A stretch of 64,000 nt of DNA from Paramecium sonneborni (taxonomy: Eukaryota; Ciliophora; Oligohymenophorea; Peniculida; Parameciidae): NCBI GenBank assembly GCA_905182985.1, contig CAJJDN010000086.1, positions 94,354 to 158,353 of the forward strand, given 5' to 3'. Position 1 is the first letter of the stretch. Each line of letters opens with the position of its first letter. Below are positions 11,808-25,785 of this stretch, in pieces. Under the pieces are notes generated by a model that worked only from the letters and a program-made list of their open reading frames with translations, made no database searches and had not been told where the DNA came from. The position numbers and the translations under genes were made by a program.

Positions 11808-13805
11808 TCAAATACACCTCAATTTTTTAGCATTTGATAGCTGATTATTAAATACTTCTAAATCATTCATAATTTTTAAATGATCATTAAAGTACTTTGT
11901 GTCTTGTTATATTTATTGCTTGATTGTCTGAAACTTGTTACTACGAACCATAAAATGAATTTCGTCTATTAATTAATTTCTATGTAAAGAAATAAGTTTC
12001 AAATCTTGTAATAAAATATCTTCCCATGATATAGTTGCAGCTGGTTTAACATAATCATAATGAATAGTAGGTAAATAAGTAAAAGTAACTTTATTTTAAT
12101 TTTCTATTAATTTGATATTAAATTAATATTTCTTTGATAAATGTTCTCGTATTTATGGACAATAAAAGAATTATCCTTAAAGAGTAGTACTTTTAATAGA
12201 CTACTACAATTTTCCATCTTCATAATATATAAATTCAAAAATATATGGAAATGGTTATTCTTATGCTAAAATATCAATAAGAAAAATTTTAACAAGTGAA
12301 GGTTTTGCTAAAAAGGAGTATTAAGATTTATCATAAGAAGTCTACTAAAATTAAAAGTGTTTTTCCTTTTTTAATATAAAATCAAATTTCACTAAAGGCA
12401 AAACAGATTTAGTGAAGTCTTCATTTGATAATTTAATTTCTAAATGTCTAATGCAGCATGCTATAATAATATCTTTCTATTATTTTTAAAATTAAAGATT
12501 TGAAACTTTATCTATATCACCATCATATTTATTCACATATTCTTAATAAAGTTCATAAATTTCTAATTTATTTTGAATGAATCTAAGATCGTTGAATATA
12601 ATTCTAATTTTATTCTTATAATGTTGAAAATTGTTTGCAAGGAATTTCAATTAAGATTCAATAAAATAATCTTCCTTTGTATCTGAAAATAATCTTTCCT
12701 TTTTATCACTCATGAATTAATCGTATTCTTCTTATAGATATTGAGGAATATTAGATTACATTTCAAAAGGAATAATTTAATTTTATTCACACCATGATCT
12801 AACAGCTGGTATTCTATAAACAAATCTTAAAAATGTAATTCTTTATCTTAATCTTATAACATTACTATGATCCTTATCTTATTTTAATTTATCTAATCTA
12901 CCTGTAATTTTAGTATGAAATAACATTTCTGATAATTCAATCTATTTTACCCAACAATATGATAATAAAATCCTTTATAAATAATATAAACCATTTGCCT
13001 TATTTGGTGATAATTTAATTGTTTCAAGTCCATTACAAAATTCTTATAATTTTTGTAAAATTTTTGTTGATTATTATGTAAATTTATCATTCTTTTCAAA
13101 TTTTTCAGCTTACTTATCAAGTAATTTGATAAGTTAAGTCTTTTTCAATCTAAAAAAGATTTCATTTAATTCATTTTTTAAATCCTGTCTCTATAACCAG
13201 ATAATATCCAACAATTAATGAAGAATTTCTTTAAGTTTACATTCTTATGGTAATTCTTTATTCCATTAATTTTCTTTAATATTATACAACATTAAATACC
13301 AATTAATACCATCTAATAAAGCATCTTCTACCATTAAAGTAAGTTTGTATTATTTATCTCTCACATTTTAACTTTTTATAAAATTAATAACAAATGGAAT
13401 CCCTTTAGATATTCTTATAATACATAGTAGTTTTTTCTTTACTTCTATAAGTATTTCTCTATTCTTTTCTACTTCCTCATCTTCTTTTACTTTCTAATAT
13501 TTGATTCTTTCTTACAATTAAGAACGAGGCTCTGTTTTTTTCTTAATTTTCAAACAAATTCTTTATGCTTTATTATAAAAAGAATTGATTAACTCTTTTG
13601 TTTCTTGGAATTCAGGAGAAACTTATAAGATTTCATTTTATTATTCACATTATTTTTTAAGGTCATCAAATATTTAAGTTGTAAATAACTCAGTATTTGT
13701 TATGGCTAATTTTTGATTCTGAAACCAAGTTTATATTTATTTTAAATTGCATACTCTATCATTTGTTGATAATTCATGAAATGAGGTAGATTCATCATCA
13801 TCCAT
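11808..13805 (-). CDS. uncharacterised 665-aa protein, intronless
   Basis: A single uninterrupted frame of 666 codons starting MDDDESTSFHEL and ending KKLRCI. The sequence is mostly alpha-helical and charged, with blocks such as KVKEDEEVEKNREILIEVKKK (about residues 110-130) and a tryptophan-containing WLQRQDLKNELNEIFFRLKK. Near residue 320-350 it has the conserved-looking RLRQRITFLRFVYRIPAVRSW. The C-terminal third contains YEDGKLQQSIKSTTLQGQFFY. No transmembrane segment or signal peptide. The lack of introns is unusual for this window. I do not recognise the family. Confidence 0.82.
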
Positions 13806-14456
13806 AGTTTCTATAAAAATCAATGAAAATCATTATGTACCAATTTTTTATATTTATAATCCAAATGAATTCAATGATAATTGTTTATTTCTTATTTATA
13901 TAATAATATTTATAAATAAATTATATATGATAATTGTTTATTTAAATACATTATCCTAAAATACACTTAATTTTTAGAATCTCTAAATTATTTTAGATAA
14001 GTAATTCATTTATTGTAATTTTTTGATTCAAATTAATGAGATTTAATTATGTAGAATTTTGAGTTTGAATAATTTAAGGAAACAATAATTATCTAACTAA
14101 CATGGATCTATTAAAATCAAAGATATAAACTATATTAATTATGTTAATATTAAAACAATTGAAAATTGAATTTAAATATTGTTATTTCAATAGATAAACT
14201 CATTTTATTGCCATTTTCAAAATATGTGATATGTAACATGATATAATTTGGAAGGATTAATAATTTTTAGAATTGAATTAATAATATCTTTTAATAGTAT
14301 AAGAATAAAAAATATGAATGGAATTATTATACTTTTTAATTTTAATACATAAATAAGAAAATATAAAATTTCTGTTTAATATTTAGATTGTTAATAATAA
14401 TATATAAATTTGATTAATAGTATTAAATTTAGAAATGTATTTTATAGAATTAATAA
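13806..14456. other. intergenic, AT-rich
   Basis: No convincing gene. A plus-strand frame at 14051-14163 reads MQNFEFEQFKETIII but ends after 37 codons and may be noise. The last part (from 14283) is repeated to the right of the N gap. Confidence 0.5.
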
Positions 14457-15981
14457 TCATTAAATTACTTGCCACTCATCTTATTCATGTTTAATTATGT
14501 CTTCACAAGTAATGATTTCAGCTTAACTATCTTTAATTGATTCCGGTGATTAAAGGAATGTATCAATCAGATTTGCCAAATCTACATAATAATCAATCAT
14601 ATTTACTTTATTTTTTTTCTTACTCTTATTCCTCATTAACTGTCAACAATACATCATTAATAGCTGCTGATACCGTTTCATTAAAGTTAATTAAAAAATT
14701 AGTGATTTCTTAAAATACTTCTGCACATCCTTATAATTATTATACTTAATCACATTTTTCTAAATATGTTGAAACTTTTCCCAAAGCCAAAGAACCTATA
14801 ACTCCTCCAAACTAATCATAATTAATATTTAATACTAGCCACTTCAATGAGATATTAGGAATTATAACATTCCATGGTAATGCAGATTTTCCAACTAATG
14901 CATGATAAATAACTNNNNNNNNNNNNNNNNNNNNNNNNNNNNNNNNNNNNNNNNNNNNNNNNNNNNNNNNNNNNNNNNNNNNNNNNNNNNNNNNNNNNNN
15001 NNNNNNNNNNNNNNNNNNNNNNNNNNNNNNNNNNNNNNNNNNNNNNNNNNNNNNNNNNNNNNNNNNNNNNNNNNNNNNNNNNNNNNNNNNNNNNNNNNNN
15101 NNNNNNNNNNNNNNNNNNNNNNNNNNNNNNNNNNNNNNNNNNNNNNNNNNNNNNNNNNNNNNNNNNNNNNNNNNNNNNNNNNNNNNNNNNNNNNNNNNNN
15201 NNNNNNNNNNNNNNNNNNNNNNNNNNNNNNNNNNNNNNNNNNNNNNNNNNNNNNNNNNNNNNNNNNNNNNNNNNNNNNNNNNNNNNNNNNNNNNNNNNNN
15301 NNNNNNNNNNNNNNNNNNNNNNNNNNNNNNNNNNNNNNNNNNNNNNNNNAATATCTTTTAATAGTATAAGAATAAAAAATATGAATGGAATTATTATACT
15401 TTTTAATTTTAATACATAAATAAGAAAATATAAAATTTCTGTTTAATATTTAGATTGTTAATAATAATATATAAATTTGATTAATAGTATTAAATTTAGA
15501 AATGTATTTTATAGAATTAATAATCATTAAATTACTTGCCACTCATCTTATTCATGTTTAATTATGTCTTCACAAGTAATGATTTCAGCTTAACTATCTT
15601 TAATTGATTCCGGTGATTAAAGGAATGTATCAATCAGATTTGCCAAATCTACATAATAATCAATCATATTTACTTTATTTTTTTTCTTACTCTTATTCCT
15701 CATTAACTGTCAACAATACATCATTAATAGCTGCTGATACCGTTTCATTAAAGTTAATTAAAAAATTAGTGATTTCTTAAAATACTTCTGCACATCCTTA
15801 TAATTATTATACTTAATCACATTTTTCTAAATATGTTGAAACTTTTCCCAAAGCCAAAGAACCTATAACTCCTCCAAACTAATCATAATTAATATTTAAT
15901 ACTAGCCACTTCAATGAGATATTAGGAATTATAACATTCCATGGTAATGCAGATTTTCCAACTAATGCATGATAAATAACT
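14283..15981. repeat. assembly join 1: 632-nt overlap around 435 N
   Basis: Bases 14283-14914 reappear at 15350-15981 with a constant offset of 1067, ending exactly at the left contig edge. The intervening 14915-15349 is all N. This is the signature of unmerged overlapping contigs. Confidence 0.9.
14457..14914 (-). CDS. 3' part of a gene, false second copy at a contig end
   Basis: Identical, as far as I can compare, to 15524-15981, so it is the C-terminal portion of the gene annotated at 15524-16690. It is cut by the N run. The repeat is best explained by two overlapping contigs placed end to end rather than by a real duplication. Confidence 0.85.
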
Positions 15982-16690
15982 AAAGCTGCACCATATGATA
16001 AATTAGATTCTGATAATCCATTTGAATACAAATACTTTCCAAATTTCTCAGCTCCTTAGGCTAACATCTTAATTAATATATGTTTTGAATATGTCTAACA
16101 TATATAAATTATTAATATTACCTTATAATCAAAATCATCAGATGGACTAAGAATTCCTTTAATTTCAGCTGTTAATTAAGCTTCTTTAATTTTTCCAGAG
16201 GGATTCCATAATTCATATAACTAAACTCTTGTAATATTGTCAACAGCTATTTCAATTTAAAGATTCCAATAAGCTATTGAACTAGCTAAATCATTTAATG
16301 CTCCAAAAGTCTTATTGTCTAATTTCAATTTCTCCACATCCAAATCTTAAGGAATTCCATAATGTCTAATTAATATCAAATTCTAATATGGTTTGATTAT
16401 CAGTTCTGAAAATAAACCCAATATTTCTATGTCAACCAATTAGATGAATTTATAAATTGCTAATTTCCTCTAATTTCTATCACTTACTTTGGCTGGCTAA
16501 TATTTATAAAATCATTATATGATACTATATAATTTTAAAAAGCTTGTTTTCTTAATGGTTAATAAAATGATGACAGATAGGGTGGCAATTAAAGATTAAA
16601 ATCAACAGTATTTGTTTTAGTTGTTATGAATTATCGTATTTCATCTAAATCATCAAATTAAGGGTATTAACTTTGGAATTAACTTTACAT
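15524..16690 (-). CDS. uncharacterised helical protein
   Basis: About 350 aa, complete in this copy. It starts MQSQFQSQYPQFDDLDEIRQF. Introns: 18 nt after QPK (near 16480), 27 nt near 16110-16085 and 28 nt within the C-terminal third (between AIND and SKKKNK). Features include QLPPYLSSFYQPLRKQAF near the N-terminus, ALNDLASSIAYWNLQIE in the middle, YGAALVIYHALVGKSALPW and FGGVIGSLALGKVSTYLEKC later. The repeated helices with a long central domain recall BRO1-like or TPR-like folds, but I do not assign one. The stop follows EWQVI. Confidence 0.7.
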
Positions 16691-16743
16691 TGTTATTTTT
16701 TAAATAATATTTTAATTAATATTATAATTATTTTTTAATTCAT

Positions 16744-19686
16744 TCATCTTTATCCTCTTAAGTGTTAACCATTCTTATTATAATTTTAATATAATTTTTT
16801 TATTTCTTCTTCCACTTCTTATTTCTTAGATATTTTTTAGACTAGATTCTCTTAAATATGATTTGTAGTCATTTATTCAATATCTGAATTACCTGAATGT
16901 AATAAGATATTAGAAATTATATCTTCTTTATCTGTAGCCCAATCCAAATAAATTCTCTCAAACTCATAAGAGGATAAATTATCAGTTTTTTTATTATTAT
17001 TATTATTATTTTTGAGTCTTTCCTTTTTTAACATTAATTCTTTCTTAATTTTTTCAATCACTTCTTTCTTTCTCTTTTCTATTTCCTCTTCATATTCACT
17101 AATTGCTTAATTTTAATTACTTTCATTATTTTAATTACTTTAATTACTTGGTTAATCATCATCATCACATTATTTTTAAAATTCTTATCTTCTTAATTAT
17201 GTCTAAGCTTCCTAATATCTCTAATCATTATATTATTCATATTCTTAATTTTCAAAAAGTTCTTCTTCTTCACTTAATTCATTATAATCATTTTATAATA
17301 TCTTCTCTGCATATCTTAATTCTTCAATATTATCAATTATATGTTAAGTAATCTATCTCTCATAATTTATTATATCTCTTTCTCTTTAATTTTTATAATC
17401 AAATTCATTTATTAAATCATTAATCATCTTATTAAATTCATCATCTTTCATCTTTTAATTTTAATCCCTTATTTAAGTATTTCTAATCTAATCTAAATAA
17501 TCCTATTCCAATTAAATTTATTTTTTATTCTCATCTATTTTTTATTAATATTTTTTAATATTATTTTCATATTGATTATTCTTAATACTTTCAAATTAAT
17601 CAGACTTAATCTATCTTTAATAAACAGCTTACATTTCTTCTTAAAGATCTTCTAAATTTTCAATTATTTCTGCTTCAGATTCAGATGCTATTCTTTAAAA
17701 TTCATCATTTGTAAAAAAAACTTCATTATTATTAATGTTTTCATTTTTTATATTATTATCTACATCAACACTAATTTCTTTTTTAATTTAAGAATTTTTC
17801 TTTATTTCAACCTTCTCATAATTATTAAATTTAAATTTCTAATTTTCAGATTATAATTCATCTATTCCTTAATAATCATCATCCTAATTCAAAGATTATT
17901 TATTATTATTTTAAATTTGATTATCATTAGATTTCTAATCATCATTATTATTATCAATAGAAATATTAACATCATTCTCTTAGATCTATGTATCTATTCC
18001 ATTTTATTATATATCATCTTCTAAAAATTGATCTTCATTATTGTTGTTCTACTTATAAGTAACTAATTATTCAGGATTATTCACAATAAAAACTTTAACT
18101 TCTTCTTATTCATTTTTTGATTCAATATTAATAGTTGGAATCTATTACAACGTTTATTATTCTAATTCATTATTTAAATCATCTACATAATAATCATCTT
18201 CCAAAGAATTGAAAATAACTGGATCATTATTTGTAGATATTGTTATATATTACAATGTATCATTGCTATCTTATTCTTCTTAATTTTTACTATCATTATT
18301 TACATTCTAAATTTTCGTTGAATCCTAATTCAATTCATTCTATATTTTTGTTTAATCCTAACTCAATTAATCAAGTTCTCTTGCTAATTCATCCAATTCA
18401 GATTAGATTTCTTCAAATTTTGTTTCATCAACATTAATATCAGCTTTTGTTTTATCCTTATTCAAATTATCTTAAACAATATCATTTTATTTATTATTCT
18501 TTTCTTTTTCAGTATTTTATTTAACTTTTTATGATTTATCTTTTAAAATATTTGATTTCTAAGGGATTTGTGAATCTTCAATTATTATTGGAATCAAATC
18601 TGAATTTTCATTTTCAAATATATTTAGATCTACATTATCAGATTCAGCTTATACTTTTATTAACTCTCCTATTAATTTTTAATCTTTTGAATCCATATTA
18701 CCATCCTATTTAGATTTAGTAGATTTAACTTTTAAATTTTATTATTTATTTTTCTTATCATTTTACTATTTCTTATTGTTTTTAAGCACATTAGATAATT
18801 ATTTTTTATTTACTTTTTCATCTAAAGTTATATCTTTTTCTTAATTTACACTTTATTTATCCAATTATTAATTTTGTTTAGTTTCTATTTTAGAATTAAT
18901 AGTGTTAAATTCATCTAAATCAATTTATTCAGATTCTTCTAAATCTTTCTCATTGTTTAAATCTATTTCTTACTATTCAATTTAATTATTATTATCCATT
19001 ACTCCAAAAATTCTTGGAGTTGTTTTAATTTCTTCATCTATTTTAATAATAATTAAATCTTCATTCTAAGATTATGTGTCTTCTTTTTTAGATTTAACTA
19101 CTTAATGTAATTATTCTATTTTAATATCTTAAATAATTATATCATTATCATTATTATTTTCAATTTTTTAATCTGATTATAAAATCTTATTTTGTATCTT
19201 ACCATCTTTAATTGAATTAAGTATTTTTTTATTATAAATAATTTCTTCTTTTTATTTTTTTTCATTTAAATTCTGTGTTTCTTTTGAGATTTCCTTTTCA
19301 ACTTGAATTGAAATCTTAGAATTCTCTTTATTTATATCTTAAGATTCCTTTTATTGAGAATATTACTCTATAACCTCTGTTGGTTCATGTTCTATTAATA
19401 ATGATTATTATGAAAAGACTTTTAATGATTTTTGAAAGGGTTCAATCAAAAATAAGTTATTTGCTTCATTTCTAGACTGATTAGTAAATCATTTATACTT
19501 ATCATCACTTATATAATTTACATTATCCAACAATTTATTTTCAGTTACTACATCTCGAATTAATTAACTTCCAATTTAATTATTTATGTTTATTGGTAGC
19601 ATTTCTTTAGTTTCAAAAGCTAGTTAACTTTATACAGCTGTTACTATTACTAATAGTATCAACTTAATGCCATGAAATTATAACAT
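16744..19686 (-). CDS. large secreted acidic coiled-coil protein
   Basis: About 970 aa. The N-terminus MLQFHGIKLILLVIVTAVQSQ is a clear signal peptide, with cleavage likely after VQS. A 27-nt intron follows about 55 residues later. The rest is almost entirely D, E, N, Q, K, S and I, with long coiled-coil stretches (for example EEIQSELDELARELDQLSQ, then the repeat DQTKIQNELNQDSTKIQN) and poly-N near 16990. There are very few aromatic, cysteine or glycine residues and no recognised domain. It could be a matrix or surface protein; this is inference from composition and the signal peptide. Stop TGA follows HLRGQR. Confidence 0.78.
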
Positions 19687-19964
19687 ATTAATATATTTAT
19701 TATAAAAACGGATTTATAGGTAACTAAATGCTCTATGCTCTTTCAGTTAAATTTTAAATAGCTCAAATCTTCAATTATTATTGAATGTTAAGTTATTATA
19801 TGATTTTATATTATTAATATATAATTATTACATTTTTCATTTTATACTTCAAGTCAAACAATATAATAACTAAACTTAAATCTCAACAATTAATACAAAT
19901 GATTTAATCCATAAATTAATAGCTATCCATTTTGGTAGAACTTGATAATTATATAAAAATATCC

Positions 19965-22445
19965 TCATTTTTATCTCACTCTTTTTTTTTATTGTTTCTT
20001 TTCATTTTATTTAGCTTTTTCCTCATTATATTCTGATTCCTCATCTTCTATAACTTTCAACTTTTTTTTCTTTTAGTCTCTGTTTTCATAAATACGTTTT
20101 GAAGAAATATATCCAGGTTCAATAGAATCTATTTTTGGTGATGGTTTTTAAGATTATTATTTATTATTTCTATTGTTTAATCTTACTTCTCTTTTAGAAG
20201 AATCACCATTTTTTGTTTCTTATATATCTTTTACATCTATTTTATCCTATAAATTTACATCATCCTATTTATCATCTCTTTTTTTATTTTAAGATTATTT
20301 TTATATTGAATTATCAATTTCCCTATTTTTATTATCTTTAGAAGGTTTTTTTTATTTTGAGTGAGCAACTTCATTAAGTTATTCATAATCTATTTCATTC
20401 AAATATTATTAATGTTCCTTTCTTCTTTTTTCTTTTCTTTTTTAATTAATTTTTTCTTTTTTTTTAATTTCATCATTTGTTTCTAATCTACTCAATGGAC
20501 ATTCTCTAATTTTTTGATTCTTAACTTTTTTTTATCCTTTTGATTAATTATTATTAGTTTTCTATGTTAGTTCAATTGAATCTATTTATTTTGACTCTTC
20601 AATTAATTATTAATTACTTTATTATGATTTATGCTCCTTATCTTTTTTATCTAATTTTCTTTATCTATCTTAAGTTATTTTAAAAATCTAAATAGAATCA
20701 GCATCTAAGAGATCTTCATCCTTCTTCTCTTCATCACTTTCTAAATAACTTACTTTATTTTTCATTCTTTTAGTTTCTATTTATTCTTATTGAGATTTAT
20801 CTTTTAACTCTTATTAATCTGTTTATTATTATTATTATTTTTATTATTATTATTTTTGTTATTTTTATTATTATTATTTTTGTTATTTTTATTATTATTA
20901 TTTTTGTTCATCAACTGATAAATTATCCTATTCCTCATTCTTCTAGATATCTTATACTTTTTTCCTTTCAGTATTTTTGATTACTCTCTTTTCTTTCACT
21001 TATTTTTATTCATTTATATTTATATTTAAATTTTCCTACTCTTTTTATATGAATGATTCTTTTTCTTTGATTTCCTCAGATTCTTTTTATTCTTCAACAT
21101 AATGTATAGTTACTCTATCAAATATTGCTTACTTAGTTATTAATACTGATGTCATATTAGCTTTATGCAATTACATAAACATTTAATCTGACATTCTTTT
21201 TTCAAAATTAAAGATTTCACTTTCACCTTTACTAATTAAAGCAATTTCTGAATATCTTAACCATTTAATTGTATCTTTTTATTTTTATCTTATTTGACAT
21301 CTATAAAGTATTAATCCTTAATTAATTTATTTTTTTGTTAATATTTTAAAAACTTATCTTTATTCTAACAATTTTAGTTTTTCCTTCTCCTATAATTATT
21401 TTTCATGTCTAATCTATCTAGCTTATTGTGCTTCTTAAAGTTATTATTATTTAATTGCTGATTCAGTTTATTTTAATTCTTTTTCTTTTTGAATATCCTA
21501 TTACATTTTCTTTTACTATTCTATACTTTTATCTTTATCATCTTTCTTTTATAGTTTAGATTCTTTATGATGTTCACCTTTATCATCTAAACGATGTTTT
21601 TATATCTATAAAGGTACTATTTTCTATTTTTCAAGTGTATTAACTTTTCTATCCTTCATTTTAGATAATCCAATTAATAAACTATTGATACATTCTAAAC
21701 CTTCTAATAATTCATCTTATTCTAAAGGTTTATTCCATTCTTCTACAATTAATTCTTACTTTTTATATAAATCTTCCCTACCTTTTAATCTTAAATAAAT
21801 CAATGAATTTTTAGGATTATAAAATTTCTATTTATATTTTTATTTAGTTCTATCTTCTACTTTGTTATTTTTGAATTAATTAATTTCTTATACTTTTTGT
21901 TATTCTTTTTAAATTGATGGAACTTTAACAATTGATTTTGATTATTGTTATTTTTTAGTTATTAAATCCTATTTCAACTATTCCTTTCTCTATTCTAATT
22001 TTAATTATTCTTATTCAATATCTATTTCTTCAATCACATTTTAATCTTCAAAATATTATTCAATATATTAAGGTTCTTCAAGTGCTATTGTAGGTGGACT
22101 TGGATCTTTCGGTATTTCTATTGCATCCTATGATCTATCACTATCTTATTATTCTTATTCTGATAATTCATCAAAATTGACCTACCATTATTATTTCTGA
22201 ATATCCACTTTTCTTCTTATTATAGGCTCCTCTTCTTCTTATATCAAAATAGATGGTATTTCTACAGTCTCTTTTTTTACTTATAAAATTGTATTCAATT
22301 ATTCTAATCTATTAGGAATTGGACTTGGCTTAATTATTTATTATTAATTATTTGACGATTTAGAACTCTCTGATTCATTATCTGAAATGTCTTCTATGTC
22401 GTAAAAGTCTAGAATGTAATGACTCTATTATTTGTTATGTTTCAT
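19965..22445 (-). CDS. highly charged coiled-coil protein
   Basis: 827 codons in one frame, no intron needed. It starts MKHNKQQSHYILDFYDIEDI. The N-terminal part is acidic with SESSKSSNN and PKDPSPPTIALEEP. A more ordered block lies around residues 200-270 (NSLIYLRLKGREDLYKKQELIVEEW, LLEGLECINSLLIGLSKMKDRKV). The C-terminal half is K/E/Q-rich coiled coil with a (KQQQKQQ) tract encoded by an imperfect triplet repeat near 20830-20905, ending in a basic KKQQKKRVR tail. Composition suggests a nuclear or cytoskeletal scaffold; no domain is recognised. Its 5' part is duplicated at 22587-23643 by an assembly artefact. Confidence 0.75.
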
Positions 22446-23783
22446 ATTTAATATTTTGATTCATATCATTTTTTGATAAATTACATAGAGAAAAAGAAAA
22501 GAATGATTTTTTTAATTTCCAAAAAAAAACATTCATAATCAATTTTTAATTTAAACACTAAAATTAAACCATTAATTGATGGATANCCTATAATTATTTT
22601 TCATGTCTAATCTATCTAGCTTATTGTGCTTCTTAAAGTTATTATTATTTAATTGCTGATTCAGTTTATTTTAATTCTTTTTCTTTTTGAATATCCTATT
22701 ACATTTTCTTTTACTATTCTATACTTTTATCTTTATCATCTTTCTTTTATAGTTTAGATTCTTTATGATGTTCACCTTTATCATCTAAACGATGTTTTTA
22801 TATCTATAAAGGTACTATTTTCTATTTTTCAAGTGTATTAACTTTTCTATCCTTCATTTTAGATAATCCAATTAATAAACTATTGATACATTCTAAACCT
22901 TCTAATAATTCATCTTATTCTAAAGGTTTATTCCATTCTTCTACAATTAATTCTTACTTTTTATATAAATCTTCCCTACCTTTTAATCTTAAATAAATCA
23001 ATGAATTTTTAGGATTATAAAATTTCTATTTATATTTTTATTTAGTTCTATCTTCTACTTTGTTATTTTTGAATTAATTAATTTCTTATACTTTTTGTTA
23101 TTCTTTTTAAATTGATGGAACTTTAACAATTGATTTTGATTATTGTTATTTTTTAGTTATTAAATCCTATTTCAACTATTCCTTTCTCTATTCTAATTTT
23201 AATTATTCTTATTCAATATCTATTTCTTCAATCACATTTTAATCTTCAAAATATTATTCAATATATTAAGGTTCTTCAAGTGCTATTGTAGGTGGACTTG
23301 GATCTTTCGGTATTTCTATTGCATCCTATGATCTATCACTATCTTATTATTCTTATTCTGATAATTCATCAAAATTGACCTACCATTATTATTTCTGAAT
23401 ATCCACTTTTCTTCTTATTATAGGCTCCTCTTCTTCTTATATCAAAATAGATGGTATTTCTACAGTCTCTTTTTTTACTTATAAAATTGTATTCAATTAT
23501 TCTAATCTATTAGGAATTGGACTTGGCTTAATTATTTATTATTAATTATTTGACGATTTAGAACTCTCTGATTCATTATCTGAAATGTCTTCTATGTCGT
23601 AAAAGTCTAGAATGTAATGACTCTATTATTTGTTATGTTTCATATTTAATATTTTGATTCATATCATTTTTTGATAAATTACATAGAGAAAAAGAAAAGA
23701 ATGATTTTTTTAATTTCCAAAAAAAAACATTCATAATCAATTTTTAATTTAAACACTAAAATTAAACCATTAATTGATGGATA
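21389..23783. repeat. assembly join 2: 1197-nt overlap around one N (22586)
   Basis: Bases 21389-22585 recur at 22587-23783 with offset 1198, abutting a single N. Both copies contain the same start codon (22445 and 23643). Confidence 0.92.
22587..23643 (-). CDS. 5' part of the coiled-coil gene, false second copy
   Basis: Same sequence as 21389-22445. The frame opens at the ATG (23643) and is cut at the N. Not an independent gene. Confidence 0.88.
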
Positions 23784-23857
23784 CTGAACTTTCATTTTTA
23801 AATTTATTTTATATAATGTAGTAAAATTATTAAAATGATTTTCATCCATATTATTTA

Positions 23858-25575
23858 TCAATACAAAAAAGTCAACCCCTTTATTAAATCTTCTCCTAAC
23901 ACATCTATATTCTAATTTAAAATCCAAATTATCTAATTTTATTTCTCCTAATCTAATTAAGATAATTAATAATAATTGTTTTAAGTATATATCTAACATT
24001 CCTTTAAATCATAGGTTTTATTCATTTTAATCAATACATCCTTATTCAATCTAGATGTATTGCTTTTCATTAGTTTTTTTATTTCCTTATTATATTTCAT
24101 CCAAACATATGAATCAGGACATTATATTTCTAATCCTTTGAATTATAATTTATAATTCATTGCTTAACATGTTGATATAATATAACTCAAAGATGAATAT
24201 TTAAAATTTGGAAAATACTTTTACACCCTTCTCACATATTCCATTTCTACAAAAGCAGCAAATACTCCAAAACTATAAGGTTTCAAACTAGGATCATAAA
24301 ATAAATATTCAGACAATAATTAAGTTTTTGTTAATTCAATTACTCCACAACCAATTAATTTACCCTTTATTTGGTATTCCATAAATCTTTACCCTAAAAT
24401 TAATTTTACATTCTAGCTTTTATTTTATATACACTAATCAGCCAATATAATTCTTGTTGCGTAATAATTTGTAAAACTCTCTAAAGAAGATTATGAATTA
24501 TGAACTTAAGCCATATAATTCAGATAAAGTGTTACATTTTCTTCACTTTAGTAAGGATCTCTAATTTTATTATCATACATATATTATACACTATTTTTAT
24601 TGTCATATCACCTATTTTAAAATCATTCAATGTAAAACTCTAATCATCTATCACATTAATTTAATTCAAAACTTCTTTTACTTATCCTTTTTCTTATTTC
24701 TCTTTTTTTTTTCCTTCATTATTTTATTATTTCTTATTCCCCTCCTTTTTTCTTTATTATTATTCCCTCCCAATTTTTAATATATTAAAATAACCATCTT
24801 TATTTTATAAAAGTTTGTATTCTTTCATTATAACTTTTTCATTTAATTTTATACCTAACATTTTATTAAATTATTATTAGACTATCTATTTAGATTTTAA
24901 TAATTTTATATTTTGATCATACAATATTAAATTATGATTAGTATAATAACCAAGATCATCATCATTTTCAAATATTTTTAATTGATATTAATTTACAATC
25001 TCAAAATTTAAATTCTAATCGATCTCTTCATTTATCATTTTACAACAAGAAATGAGTATTATCTATATTTCATTCATCAATTCTTGAACATCTTCTAAAT
25101 TTACAATTTTCTAAACTTTTTTCGATTATTATTTAAGTTATTTATTGATTACTTATTATGGTTAATTATCTTCCTTATTTAATTTACTTTTCTCTTTGAA
25201 ATCTAAATTAGGATATTTTTTTATAACATCATCAATAAAATTATTAATTATAGTTTTCTATTTTTTTGTTGGTAAATTTTCTTATACATTAACTCTAGAA
25301 TTATAACCTAAACAACAAGAATTATGATGATTATATTTTCGAAAATATTTAGCATTTCTTACAAAACCCCTATCAAGAAGAAGTTCTAAAATCTCAATGC
25401 TAAAATTGCTGTATGGATGAAGATAATAAATATATTAGTGTTTACCACATTCATATAGACAAGATGATTTTTATGATTTTAATACTTTCAAATATGTAAC
25501 ACTCTTAGGCATAATTATTTAGTAATTATTTTCTTGAACAGGTTCATGTGTACTTGTATACAAACAGCATCCCAT
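23858..25575 (-). CDS. ATE1: arginyl-tRNA-protein transferase (ATE1), first paralogue
   Basis: Transfers arginine from Arg-tRNA to N-terminal Asp/Glu/oxidised Cys, the entry step of the Arg/N-degron pathway. The N-terminal ATE domain has the cysteine pair region CLYECGKHQYIYYL, the LLLDRGFVRNAKYFRKY motif (family DRGWRRSGKY) and CC in NSCCLGYNSRV. The C-terminal domain has RFMEYQIKGKLIGCGVIE, SEYLFYDPSLKPYSFGVFAA, and QCPDSYVWM. A Q/K-rich linker separates them. A 29-nt intron at 24561-24589 restores the frame into DPYQSEENVTLYLNY. First ATG gives MGCCLYTS; ATG at 25512 (MPKSVTYL) is an alternative. The neighbour at 25786 is a second ATE1. Confidence 0.9.
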
Positions 25576-25785
25576 AAAGTAATATATAATAATAAATAAT
25601 AAATATAATTATCAGGATTTTATAAAATAAAATACAAAACTCCATATCAGAAGAATCATTTACCAATTAAAATAAGAAAAGTAGATAAAAAATATAAAAT
25701 ATTTATGAAATTGAAGAAACATATCATATATAACACAAAATACTTTTATAATTAAATATATATATAATCCTACATATTTTTAAAA

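Noticed and set aside
23679..23999. Minus-strand 106-codon frame
   Set aside because: It lies across the 3' end of ATE1 in another frame and the coiled-coil gene's 5' flank; composition is random.
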